Part shown: positions 1 to 9,182 of the stretch, in pieces | How the letters are laid out: each line of letters opens with the position of its first letter | How positions within the stretch are numbered: position 1 is the stretch's first letter | NCBI GenBank assembly: GCA_037178625.1 | Contig: CM074135.1 | Coordinates: forward strand, 684,001 to 748,000 | Direction: 5' to 3' | Source: Skeletonema tropicum | Taxonomy: Eukaryota; Bacillariophyta; Thalassiosirophyceae; Thalassiosirales; Thalassiosiraceae | DNA: 64,000 nt | Translations under genes and position numbers: made by a program | The notes under the pieces: model-generated | Databases searched by the model: none | Told to the model about the DNA's origin: nothing | What the model saw: only the letters and a program-made list of their open reading frames with translations

Positions 1-2
1 AT

Positions 3-386
3 GATATGTCTAAAATTGATGGCACTGACGGAACTCCATCGTCGAAGCTTTGTCAGAAGTTTCTCTTTGGGGAAGATGATGAATTTAGGCACAACACGTT
101 CAAATTAATTCCTTGCATTATCGAAGGCAACTTCATGGTGAGGAAAGCTGTTGGCAGTACACCTGCAATTATGGGCAATAAGATCAAGCAGACATATATC
201 AAAGGAGATCGATTTTTTGAGTTGATGATTGATACAGGATCTAGTTCAGTAGGTGCTGGCGTGATAAGAATTTGTGTCGGCTATGCAAAGATGATTGTAA
301 CTGATTTGGCATTTCTATTTGAAGGATACGACGAGAGTACTTTGCCTGAGAAAGTACTTGGTTGTGTGAGGACTAAGGAATGTTGA
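3..386 (+). CDS. EDR2/DUF1336 C-terminal domain protein, 3' end only
   Basis: This is the last part of a gene that begins before the window; the frame is open to the left edge. The residues match the C-terminal EDR2 (DUF1336) domain: FKLIPCIIEG, then VRKAVGSTPAIMG, then a DTGSSSV segment, and the closing LAFLFEG...LPEKVLGCVR. In plants the domain is found in lipid-associated proteins such as EDR2, often behind PH and START domains, none of which can be seen here. An ATG at 6 exists, but starting there would cut the domain, so I treat it as internal. Usual plant sequences have 'DIGSS' where this has 'DTGSS'. Confidence 0.72.
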   Translation, partial: DMSKIDGTDGTPSSKLCQKFLFGEDDEFRHNTFKLIPCIIEGNFMVRKAVGSTPAIMGNKIKQTYIKGDRFFELMIDTGSSSVGAGVIRICVGYAKMIVTDLAFLFEGYDESTLPEKVLGCVRTKEC

Positions 387-492
387 ATTTGGCAAGAAAC
401 TGAGATTTGTCGAGAACTATGAATGAGTTACATGTTGGATGTTTGAGTTTAGTTTGTTAACAAGTATGGTATTTTAATCCAATACATTACGA

Positions 493-1020
493 TTACCGCA
501 AGTAACCCCTTATTGCTTGAACTCCTGCGGCTGCCACCATTGTGTTACAGAGGAAGTAACAAGGAATTGTAAACTTCGCTATTCCAATTTGTTTCAACTT
601 CTTACCTCCTCCTCTCTTATACGTCGATGCATACATCCGACGCAAGACAACCCAAGCTAAGCTCATGATACCAGCAATTGTCCCATCAACTAACAGTGCG
701 CACAAGAATGTTCCTACGATAAACATCGGCATTTGTTCCAGCTGATTTGTCAATACGCGTTGCCTGAAATACACCTCCTCATCCTCCTTTACGGGCAAGT
801 CCCTGTAAGTCTGCTCAAGAATACCTGCGCGGCCCTTTGCCATGCCCACGCTCATCACATCACACAACTCATAACTAATGAGAAACCCGCACACGACAAC
901 GATAGATGGGGCAAGTTCCTTGAGTATATCGCCTGGAAGGGTCCCTGGCTCACGCCCAAAAAGAAAAGCTAGAGCAGCTCCTTGAAGAGTGAACACGGCA
1001 ACAAGTTTCATTATCATCAT
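493..1020 (-). CDS. MAPEG-family membrane protein
   Basis: A 175-residue protein with four predicted membrane segments (about residues 5-22, 38-55, 99-118 and 148-168). The family signature lies at residues 88-100 (RVLTNQLEQMPMF), matching the R..N..E..P.F motif of MAPEG proteins (microsomal glutathione transferases and eicosanoid-pathway enzymes). The length is typical of the family. The substrate cannot be read from sequence; glutathione conjugation or peroxide reduction in an internal membrane is the usual role. Three Met codons lie close together at the start (residues 1, 2 and 4), so the exact start is uncertain. An added 5' exon is possible but I see no clear splice site. Confidence 0.8.
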   Translation of the reverse strand: MMIMKLVAVFTLQGAALAFLFGREPGTLPGDILKELAPSIVVVCGFLISYELCDVMSVGMAKGRAGILEQTYRDLPVKEDEEVYFRQRVLTNQLEQMPMFIVGTFLCALLVDGTIAGIMSLAWVVLRRMYASTYKRGGGKKLKQIGIAKFTIPCYFLCNTMVAAAGVQAIRGYLR

Positions 1021-1303
1021 GGGGCTCCTCCTCGAGTGGAATAGAAGGTATAGTCTTCTCCTTTGTACCTGCCATGGTTGTCGGGTAAAATTAGTAGGAA
1101 GGAACGCAAATGATAAAAGCGAAGTGTGTACTATCGATGCAGTCGGAAAGAATCATGACCATGCAGGCTGGACCGAGGAGTACTTACTTATCAAGGAGAA
1201 CAAAAATTGAGAAATAGTGAGGAGCAAAGATGGCAAAAGAGATACCAATTCCTTTGTGCATCGGAAATCTTTTCAACGTAGGAATAAATACAAAAATCAG
1301 GAT

Positions 1304-1355
1304 CGGTTATTCCTTTTTATTGAATAAATAAATACCGGTTATTCCTTTTTATTGA
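1304..1355. repeat. 20-bp direct repeat, two copies
   Basis: CGGTTATTCCTTTTTATTGA occurs at 1304-1323 and again, identical, at 1336-1355, separated by an A/T-rich 12-bp spacer. Seen directly; no function inferred. Confidence 0.9.
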
Positions 1356-1471
1356 TCAATCATGCATGAGCCACGATTTTGTCTATCAATCACTGTATCA
1401 CTAGGAGTATCACTGGGTATCACTCCACCTCCACTATGTATGGAAATGAATTCAATTCTGGATCCGGCTGG

Positions 1472-1518
1472 CCTCTTGGCTCGACCTCTTGGCTCGACCT
1501 CTTGGCTCGACCTCTTGG
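1472..1518. repeat. 13-bp minisatellite, about 3.6 copies
   Basis: The unit CCTCTTGGCTCGA is repeated perfectly at 1472-1484, 1485-1497 and 1498-1510, followed by a partial copy CCTCTTGG. It lies just before the 1599 coiled-coil gene. Confidence 0.95.
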
Positions 1519-1598
1519 GCGACTACTTACAGTTTTTGCTACACACAAACTAACTGACCAGAGCCTTGCCTAAATACTTATGATAGAAGATAACAATA

Positions 1599-2300
1599 AT
1601 GTTGATCATGTCATCTTCTTACCATCAATCCGATAGCGACAGCATCTCTACCATTACCTTCGAATCAAGTCGCTGTCGTGAAAGAAAGCAGTTTAAACAG
1701 CTCAATGACATTCCCGAGCAGCGCTTTGTGAGCACGTCTTCGAGGAGCTCTGTGAAAAGTTGGTCGAATGCTCTTGAAGAAAAAGAGGCGGAGGCGGAGA
1801 TCATATCCTTGAGGAAGAAGATCGAACGTTTGTTGGATGCTCACAAGAAGGAGATCTTGGGCATGCAGCAAGCGCATGCGAATACTCTTCAAGAAAAAGA
1901 GGCGGAGATCTTGGATATGCAGCAAGTACACGAGGTGAAAATGTTGGATATGCTCAAATTAAAGCTTTCTAACACATCTACATCTATCTCATGTCATTGC
2001 CATTGTCATTGCAAGGGTAAATCTTCCTCTTCGCCTTCGCAAGGGAATGATAATAACTCGGTATCATCTCAACGAGAAGTGTCAGTGTCAAAGGCTAGCG
2101 AAGCTGAGGCAAGCGCCAAACAGAGGCCACAAAACAAAACCAACAAAATATCTTGGTGCAAAATCAAGTCAGAAGTGAGCTCCTGTGGTAGATCTATGCT
2201 CAGTAAGATCAAGATCAAAGCATCTCGGAGGTCTATTCCGAAGGAGGTTGATGTCTTGAATACATCAGAAGTTGAAATTCTATCCAACTTGACCTACTGA
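1599..2300 (+). CDS. coiled-coil hypothetical protein with His/Cys cluster
   Basis: I do not recognise a family. The 233-residue product has a Ser-rich N-terminus, then a coiled coil (about residues 58-125) in which a motif of the form 'EEKEAE(A)EI...LR/MQQ.H' recurs, showing internal duplication. It is followed by an alternating CHCHCHC cluster near residue 135 that could bind metal, and a basic Ser-rich tail. The start is the first ATG in the frame; a second Met follows at residue 4. Other coiled-coil genes lie at 35-38 kb but share no obvious sequence with this one. Confidence 0.55.
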   Translation: MLIMSSSYHQSDSDSISTITFESSRCRERKQFKQLNDIPEQRFVSTSSRSSVKSWSNALEEKEAEAEIISLRKKIERLLDAHKKEILGMQQAHANTLQEKEAEILDMQQVHEVKMLDMLKLKLSNTSTSISCHCHCHCKGKSSSSPSQGNDNNSVSSQREVSVSKASEAEASAKQRPQNKTNKISWCKIKSEVSSCGRSMLSKIKIKASRRSIPKEVDVLNTSEVEILSNLTY

Positions 2301-2547
2301 TTTGTGATGGTGTTATCTGCGCAAGTTATTCATCCATTCAATTACGCTCATAGCAAGCTTTGCTTCGTCAGGTAGACGATGATATTAGATAAGATACATT
2401 TGTACATTAAGCATTGAGATTTTAAGCCTTGTGGCCATTCGAATAAGACATCTCAGTTAACAAACAAGTCTCAACTCATTCTTCTATTTACAAAAGTATC
2501 ATCAGACTGTTGTCTATGCTATACGACGCTCCATTCTACTCTGAAAG

Positions 2548-2739
2548 TCACTTAGCATCCTCTCTCTTCTCCACTTCCACTCTCTCATTTGAGGCCCTGA
2601 TTTTGAGAGAATCCGCTAGATTATCCACTTGCTCCCTTATGGCGCAAACTTGTGTCGTGTAGAGATCATGCATCATCCTTGAAGCCATGCGACGTTGTGT
2701 GGAAATGAGCTCTCTCTTTCCTTGACAAGATAGGAACAA
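2548..2739 (-). CDS. small hypothetical protein (doubtful)
   Basis: A 63-residue frame with a helical, charged C-terminal half (REQVDNLADSLKIRAS), compatible with a short coiled coil. A possible splice acceptor (tgtcaag, read on the minus strand) precedes residue 6, so this might be the last exon of a gene rather than a whole one. No family is recognised. Confidence 0.22.
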   Translation of the reverse strand: MFLSCQGKRELISTQRRMASRMMHDLYTTQVCAIREQVDNLADSLKIRASNERVEVEKREDAK

Positions 2740-2961
2740 CAGTAAGGTAGCACTCCCTTGCTATGCTAGCTGTGTGTGTATATTTAGCAGTCGAAGAAGA
2801 TACTTGAATGCCAACAGCATCAACAGCTTTGCATTAATGCCCAACAAAGGCGTTTGCTGCGATGCATTGCGTGCACAGCTTGCTGGGCACATGCTAGCCT
2901 ACTGCACAGCTAAAGTAGGTACCGCACCTTATTGCTTGCTTTTTTTTTTTTTTTTTATAGG

Positions 2962-3018
2962 TAAATAAGTGATTAGTTTAGGATGGTATTCAGGAGCTGT
3001 TTACTGGGCAAGCTGGAT
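2962..3018 (+). repeat. 57-bp dispersed repeat, copy 1
   Basis: Identical over all 57 bases to 54359-54415, in the same orientation, 51.4 kb away. It starts TAAATAAGTGATTAG and ends GGGCAAGCTGGAT. Flanking sequence is unrelated on both sides: here a poly-T run precedes it. This is probably a fragment of a dispersed mobile element. Confidence 0.95.
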
Positions 3019-3200
3019 TGACATCAGGCAAAACCATAAACCCAATCTCGCGAATAAGCCTCCCGCAAACGATGATACTAATTCCTTCGTTACGCACCAA
3101 AAAATCAACCAAACCTTCTTTCCAAAGCCCTGCCTCAGGACAGGTGGAAGTATTATGTTGTCGTTGATGAGTTTAGCAACCCTCCTTGATTCATCTTAAA

Positions 3201-4859
3201 ATGGCTAGAGTTTATCTGTTACTGGCAGCACTGTTTCTATTAGTCTCTTCTGCCGCTGTTGCTGCCGAGAGTGACTGGGTGGACACCGCCTTGAAATTCT
3301 TGATAGAGGGAAATAAAGCGTTGCAAGTAGCAGAGGTGGGCAAGTTGGAAGAAGCGATTGAATCCTACAAACAGGGCGTAGACACGCTGCCGGCTCAATG
3401 TGATAAGAGTTTCGACAAGAAGCAAGCGCAGATCATTCTTTCTCTCCATACACAATTGGGACAAGCTCTTTCCTATGCGGGTGATTTGCAACGGGCAATT
3501 GATTCGTTTAGATCAGCATGCATATGTCAACGTGAATGGTCGGATGGAGGCAAAAATGATGCTTTGAATCAAATGGCAAGTAAGGCTTATTTTGCTTTGG
3601 GAATGGCTTATCAGGAGTCAGCATCATCTGATACAGATGAAGGAAAGCAGAGGGAGCAGTTGGAACTTTCAGTTCGAGCATACGGTCATGCCACGAAGTT
3701 GGACCCTCTATACTGGAGCAGTTATGCAAATCTAGGTGTTATTCTTGCTGACGTAGGACAAGACGGAAACGGCAACAAAGCAAAAAGCATGCAAATGTAT
3801 GAAGAGGGCATTCTAGCTTATCAAAAAGCGATCGATATATTGACTGGAGCAGACGGAAGCAACTCAATACCAACCGATCCACCAGAGAACGTGAAGGAAG
3901 TGGTGGCAGAGCTTCAATATCGCATTGGTTTATGTTTAGTCCCCTTCCTCTTTTCTCCCGATAGTAGCAATGAAACTGACAATGGTGATTACAGCGAAAG
4001 AGAGTGCACCCTAACAATTGACTCGAAACCCATCACACGCAGCTGTTTGGAGCTTGCAGCATACCAGTTCAACAAAGCTGCTCAATACGATGCACTTCAT
4101 GTTGGTGCGCAGAACGCTCTCGTCTTGGTAACAGCAGATGCGTCATTTGGCATGTCGACAGATGTAAAGAAAGTAGAGGCTTTGTTCGAGGATTACGCAA
4201 GCGACTTTGAATCATCTCTTGTGGATGAGTTGGGATACAATGCATTTCATCGGATGCGTAGAGGATTCGATCGGGCGTTGGCTCAAGAGAATGAAGCCAA
4301 AGATAAGAAGTTCCTGACTATTGACGTAGGATGTGGTACAGGGCTGGCAGGAGTTGAGTTTCGAAACATAAGTCAAACACTGATTGGTGTTGATCTTTCT
4401 CCTTCCATCATTGAACACGCGAAGAAAAAGAGACCAGGGCTCTATGATAGCTTTCAGACTGGTGATATCAAACCAATTCTTCGTGACTACGCGAAGCAAC
4501 CAATTTCTCTATTCGTAGCCGCAGATACACTTATATACTTTAACGACCTGACTGATTTGTTTGCGTCAATGAAAGTTGGGATTGAAGAAGGAGGATACGC
4601 TGTCTTTTCACTTGAGAATGTGTCAGAGGAAAGCGAAGCGAGGTTGAATGCGATCGTGCCTCAATGGAGATGGCAACTTACTCCATCAGGTCGCGTAGCT
4701 CATCGTAAAGAGTACGTTGAAGACATTGCAACAGCCAGTGGCTTTCAAACTATTCTCTATGATAAGCTGGATAATTTTAGAGTAGAAAAGGGCGAAGGCG
4801 TCCGAGGACATCTATTTGTGTTGCGAAAGGACTCCTCCCTTCAGAATGATGAGTTGTAA
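3201..4859 (+). CDS. secretory-pathway TPR protein with SAM-dependent methyltransferase domain
   Basis: A 552-residue product. Residues 1-22 form a clear signal peptide (MARVYLLLAALFLLVSSAA, cleavage near VAAE). Residues 25-320 are TPR-like helical repeats, with recognisable 'YKQGVDTLP', 'AIDSFRSAC' and 'LDPLYWSSYANLGVI' units. From about residue 370 comes a class I methyltransferase fold: motif I DVGCGTGLAG, then GVDLSPSIIEHA, then ADTLIYFNDL. The TPR-then-methyltransferase order is also seen in bacterial 'putative TPR methyltransferases', but a signal peptide is unusual. The substrate is unknown. I chose the ATG at 3201 because it begins the signal peptide. Confidence 0.82.
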   Translation: MARVYLLLAALFLLVSSAAVAAESDWVDTALKFLIEGNKALQVAEVGKLEEAIESYKQGVDTLPAQCDKSFDKKQAQIILSLHTQLGQALSYAGDLQRAIDSFRSACICQREWSDGGKNDALNQMASKAYFALGMAYQESASSDTDEGKQREQLELSVRAYGHATKLDPLYWSSYANLGVILADVGQDGNGNKAKSMQMYEEGILAYQKAIDILTGADGSNSIPTDPPENVKEVVAELQYRIGLCLVPFLFSPDSSNETDNGDYSERECTLTIDSKPITRSCLELAAYQFNKAAQYDALHVGAQNALVLVTADASFGMSTDVKKVEALFEDYASDFESSLVDELGYNAFHRMRRGFDRALAQENEAKDKKFLTIDVGCGTGLAGVEFRNISQTLIGVDLSPSIIEHAKKKRPGLYDSFQTGDIKPILRDYAKQPISLFVAADTLIYFNDLTDLFASMKVGIEEGGYAVFSLENVSEESEARLNAIVPQWRWQLTPSGRVAHRKEYVEDIATASGFQTILYDKLDNFRVEKGEGVRGHLFVLRKDSSLQNDEL

Positions 4860-5058
4860 CACGCTTTAATAAAAGACGACTCTTTTCGACAATGTAGTTT
4901 AGATCACTTTCTATTTTATCTATGCAGCAATTTGTGATCAACAAAACAATCACAAACATGACGATTGAATTATTATGGTACCAAACAAACATCTCTAAAA
5001 TCTACCACAATTCTAACCTCTTCCTCTCTCTCTCTTTTTGACGCAATAAATCAATTCA

Positions 5059-6171
5059 TCATGTCGATGCCTCACGAATAGGGCTAAAGTAGGGATGGGA
5101 CATGGCCTCCTTTGCCGACAGACGCTCCTGGTGATCATATCGTAGCAGCTTGGAAACAAAATCAATAGCCTCCTCCGAAATCAAGTGCTGATTCTCGTTC
5201 GTAACGAATTTTTGCCAAGGTTTCTTCGAATGCCTTCCCAAAATCCCATCAAAATGAGGATCCAACTCCAAATCATACGTATCCAAATACTGAAAAAGCT
5301 CCTCCGTCCCAAGAACTTTTGCAATCTTCACCAACTGATCATAATTGTCATGCCCATGGAAGAATGGTTCCTTCCTAAAAATCATACCCGCAAACATACA
5401 CCCCAAACTCCACATATCCAACGAATAATCATACTCCTGCAAATCCACCAACAACTCCGGTCCCTTGAAGTACCTACTCGCCACACGGACATTGTACTCC
5501 CGTCCCGGATGGTAAAACTCGGCCAAACCCCAATCAATCAACCTCAACTCCCGTTTCTCATGATCAATCATGACATTATGTGGCTTGACATCCCTATGCA
5601 TCACCCCATTCGAATGACAATAATCCAATGCCTTGAGCAATTCAAATATATAATACCGAATATCATAATCACTCAATGTTGGGTACAATATCTTGAAATC
5701 GGTATTATTGACATGTTCAAAGATCAATGAGGGGGTCTTGGACTGTGGATCCCGTACCACATCCAACAATTGGATAATATTCGTCCCCCCACACATATTT
5801 TGAAGTATTTTGATTTCACGTTTAATCTTCTTTTTTTTGACAGGCTTGAGAATTTTAATAACGCATTTGGAATTGTTACCGACGTTGACGCCCTCGAATA
5901 CCTCGGAGTATTTCCCACGGCCGATTTTACGAATGACTTCATAGCCTTCTTGATCGCCCCAGTTGACGGTGAGGGCCTCGTAGTCCCAGTAGTCGCGGGG
6001 ACGGTGGACGTTGACGTCTGCGTAGACTCTGTGTTGGGTGGAATGAATGGTAGTGGGCAGATGAGAATAATGTTGTAAGAATCAATCACGCTGGCAAAAA
6101 TTTCCAACTCTATGATGGGGCAAAGTAGACAAAAAGTGATATGATGACTACACTTACTTGGCTCGGCTCAT
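5059..6171 (-). CDS. CSNK2A: casein kinase 2 catalytic subunit alpha
   Basis: Two exons: 6158-6171 (MSRA plus two bases) and 5059-6028, giving 327 residues, the usual length. The intron (6029-6157) starts GTAAGT and ends CAG. The N-terminus reads [17 protein letters not shown], then the glycine loop [11 protein letters not shown], the basic stretch [15 protein letters not shown], the catalytic loop [10 protein letters not shown] and the CK2-specific DWG metal motif ([12 protein letters not shown]). The [12 protein letters not shown] segment is intact. CK2 is a constitutive Ser/Thr kinase with many nuclear and cytoplasmic targets. The gene converges on the methyltransferase gene with a 199-bp gap. 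No defect is visible. Confidence 0.97.
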
Positions 6172-6566
6172 GATGTTATTCCTGGCACTACGAGACTTTG
6201 ACGCTCCTCCTCCAAACTGGCGAATGAGCGGACGAAAGGTGGTTGATGCGTTGCGTAGCAAGATGGTGCCTGGCTATGTGAGTGAATGATTGGAGGTAGG
6301 CGGCGGCTGTGGAAGGTGTTGGAGGTTGGAGATATGGCGTCATGGGCGGCGGGCCGCGGGTCTTGCGTTGCATAGTATAGTGTAGTGTAAATTCAAATTT
6401 TGAATTAGAGTTTTCGATTTTAATAGACGTTACTATAGCGTTGTTAACATTATCGAGTCACGAGTACGAAATATTGAGATTTTCATTTTCATTTCTGCAT
6501 GCCTATCTCTCAGAGGTAAATGAATCTTCAGCGCGTCGCATCGTAAGTAGTAGGGTTAATTGTATT
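6172..6566. other. intergenic, upstream of CK2 alpha
   Basis: Promoter and leader region of the CK2 alpha gene, ending at the left inverted repeat of the Mutator-like element. No coding sequence is supported. Confidence 0.5.
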
Positions 6567-6605
6567 ATTGGTCCACTCGTTGATCCATTTGATCCAGTGA
6601 TCCAG
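6567..6605 (+). repeat. left terminal inverted repeat of the MULE
   Basis: 39 bp starting ATTGGTCCACTCGTTGATCC. Its reverse complement is found at 8832-8869 with a single-base length difference. Confidence 0.95.
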
Positions 6606-6914
6606 GCGCACAAGAAAGAGGGTCCCGGTGGAAAAGGGGTCGAGAAAGTGTCATGAGTGCCGGTTTTTGTTCCAGGTCATTGGAGTGGCATTAGGTGTCC
6701 CTGTCTGTTCTGGCGGGAAAGTGCGTTTTTAGTAGTTGGAAAAAAAACGGTTGGTCCAGATTGATCCAGCGCTCGTTTTTGTTGGCCGCATTGTTCGAAT
6801 TGCTCATAAAACACACAGTGTTCACAGTAGAGACGCCATCCTCCAGTGTTTTACATACTTCTTGCTACTTATCACAGAATGGTGCGATGATTGAGAACGT
6901 GTTAGAGATGATGA

Positions 6915-8510
6915 GATTTGCTCCGCCTATGCCCGTTTGCGTGCTGTTTTGCTTGTTTGGTCACCAATTTTGTCGAACACTCACCAATTTCACTTCAAGT
7001 TGCACCATCTGTTGCATGGTCGGAGTCTTTGCCTGAAGATGCCGCTGTTGCTGGGGGGTTGAAGAATCCGCCCGAAGGAGGAGCAGCTGTCGTGGGGTTG
7101 AAAAATCCGCCTGAATGGGCCGCTGCTCCTTCAGCTGGTGGTGCTGCTGCTCCTCCCGTTGCTGCTGGGCTGAAGAATCCCCCAGAATGGGCATCTACGT
7201 CTGATCCCAACCGTGGTGCTGGTGCTGCTCCTCCCGTTGCTGCTGGGCTGAAGAATCCTCCAGAATGGGCGTCTACGTTTGATCCCGATGCTGCTGCTGC
7301 TCCTCCTCCTCCCGTTGCTGCTGGGCTGAAGAATCCCCCAGAATGGGCGTCTACTTTTGATCGAACCACATTTACGAAGAAGGCATTGATGGATCGACTG
7401 AAAGTGAACCAATCGCAAGTTGTGAGTGCATTCCTCTTTATTTATTTTTGCTATTATTGATATGAATAATATTCGCCTCACATAACATTTTCTTCTTAAG
7501 TAGTTCATTGACGGCACTTTCTCCTCAACACCAAGCCCATTCTACCAGTGCCTCATCGTCATGATCTTCGACCAAACTTATGATATCTATCTTCCATGCT
7601 ACTACGCGTTGATGACTGGAAAGACACCGAGCTGTTATCGCACGGTGTTTCGAATGATGGAGGAAGATCTCAATCATAAGTTTGATCCAAAGACAATTGG
7701 AGTTGATTTCGAAAGTGGACTCTACAACGCTATCAAGTTTTGCTTCCCTAACGCTCGTCTCATCGGTTGCTTGTTTCATTGGAAGCAGGCAATTCGTAAG
7801 AAGATGATCTCGATGGGATTCCGTAAGGAAGTCGTGTCGTATTTTATGCTTCCGGTTAAGCTTGATCTTCTTACAGTCCTCCCGAAAGATGACATGAAGA
7901 CTATCAACGGCAAGGCGGTGTGGTTTGTTGCTGAGATTGTTTAGAGTGCAAATGGCGCTACTGATATTGCCGTGGAGAATGGTCCAAACGTACCAGTGCA
8001 GCAATGGATCGCTTCGGATGTCGGCAGAAAGCTTATGGTTGAATTTTTGACGTACATCGAAAAGTGAGTTGTCTTGTTTGATTGTTCATTGCTTCAGATT
8101 GAATACCACAACCTCACACAATTTCTTAACAACCCACACAATTCAACAGGCAGTGGCTGTTGAAAAAGGGGGTTCTTGATTTATGGAATCTTCATGAATA
8201 TGTCTCCAACGAAGCTAATTATCGACTGTGCTCCCGTAGCAATTGCGGCCTCGAACGCTACAACTTCCGTTTTAACAACGTTTTTTCTCGTCGTCACCCA
8301 GGTCTTGTGGCTTTCGCAAACGGAGTTAATATGGAGACGGATGAACAAGTCACTAGGTTGAAGAATGTCATGGAGAATAAAGATATTCCTCCCACCTATG
8401 ATGATATTGACTTTCCTGCAATTCCAGATGCATACGCTACCTTCGAAGCCCCTGAAGCATTCGTTAGCCTCACTGGAAAGGTGTTAAGAAGACGCCAACT
8501 TAATCAGTAG
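6915..8510 (+). pseudogene. MULE-domain transposase, interrupted by an in-frame TAG
   Basis: Likely coding exons: about 7024-7421, 7504-8063 and 8150-8510, joined by short GT-AG introns (GTGAGT at 7422 and at 8064). The core fits the MULE transposase domain: FIDGTFSSTPSPFYQC, then YYALMTGK, then GVDFESGLYNAIK, FPNARLIGCLFHWKQA, and at the end SNCGLERYNFRFN. A TAG at 7942-7944 interrupts the middle exon; the frame continues sensibly after it to 8063. Upstream, where related proteins often have a FLYWCH or WRKY-like DNA-binding domain, there are five copies of a GLKNPPEW motif instead. There is no clear start codon in frame; a donor near 6941 (after MRFAPPMPVC) could supply one. It is probably inactive unless the TAG is a sequencing error. 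Confidence 0.82.
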
Positions 8511-8831
8511 AGTAACACAAATAATGTAGGGGGGTAAACATTTTATTATAACAACGACTTGCCGCTACATACTGCTTTTTCCACCTAAACTGCTGCACAA
8601 CAACAACAACTTATGCCCTCACTGCCTGATGCCGTACTAAGAAGAACTAACACTTGTCACTGTTTCCTTCCGCGCCACATTACATTGTACGAGGATTCTC
8701 CCGCGCCATCTCGCAAAAATCGAGTCTAGCCTAGAGTCATTTTGAGGACATTTTTCATTCAGTTATTTAGGGTTATGAAATTTTTTTGGCACAGTTTCTT
8801 GCAATCCTGTCCCGTTTTCTTAAAAAAAATG
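8511..8831. other. 3' untranslated part of the MULE
   Basis: Non-coding A/T-rich sequence between the transposase frame and the right inverted repeat. Nothing else seen. Confidence 0.5.
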
Positions 8832-8869
8832 CTGGATCATGGATCAAATGGATCAACGAGTGGACCAAT
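8832..8869 (-). repeat. right terminal inverted repeat of the MULE
   Basis: 38 bp; its reverse complement starts ATTGGTCCACTCGTTGATCC and matches 6567-6605 except for one missing G. Confidence 0.95.
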
Positions 8870-9182
8870 TATATTCGCTTCCAGTAGTAGTTGAGGTCGT
8901 CGCTGTATTGTAAGTATTGTAGATGTAGAAAGCAAAGTAGAAACTGTAAACTGTTAAATATGTGCGTTGCGATCGATCATTCACTCGCTAGCTCTATCTA
9001 AACAGAGAGAGGCGTAGCGGCTGTTGGCTGATTAGTGATACTATCTATCTTTAAATTAAGTGTCGAAGGCGGTGCTGCACTTCAAAATATCAGTGAGATA
9101 GACGAGGGGCTGCAAGAGACATAAAACCGCAGTATATCACAGCTGATATATAGAAAGGTGATAAAATGAGATAACAGGTAGT
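8870..9182. other. intergenic, upstream of PIG-C
   Basis: 313 bp between the transposon end and the PIG-C start. No gene, repeat or RNA is recognised. Confidence 0.5.

Larger units (their letters stand above)
1021..1598. other. intergenic, 578 bp, with two short tandem repeats
   Basis: No supported gene. The stretch separates the divergently oriented MAPEG and coiled-coil genes, so it should hold both promoters. It also contains the direct repeat at 1304-1355 and the minisatellite at 1472-1518, listed separately. Confidence 0.6.
2301..3200. other. intergenic, about 900 bp
   Basis: It holds one doubtful small reading frame (2548-2739), a run of 17 T at 2940-2956, and directly after it one copy of a 57-bp sequence repeated at 54359. 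Nothing else is supported. The last part is presumably the promoter of the TPR-methyltransferase gene. Confidence 0.5.
6567..8869. mobile_element. Mutator-like (MULE) DNA transposon, about 2.3 kb
   Basis: The element is bounded by inverted repeats at 6567-6605 and 8832-8869. The outer 30 bases are identical; one base is missing from the right copy further in. It encloses a MULE-type transposase frame. Mutator elements normally make 9-11 bp target duplications. The flanks here contain AATTGTATT (6558-6566) and AATTATATT (8867-8875), eight of nine matching, but the spacing to the two ends is not symmetrical, so the duplication and exact ends are uncertain. The element is flanked by CK2 alpha and PIG-C, both intact. 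Confidence 0.85.

Noticed and set aside
5185..6107. Long frames on both strands overlapping CK2 alpha
   Set aside because: They overlap the fully conserved kinase exon in other frames, or its intron, and have low-complexity composition.
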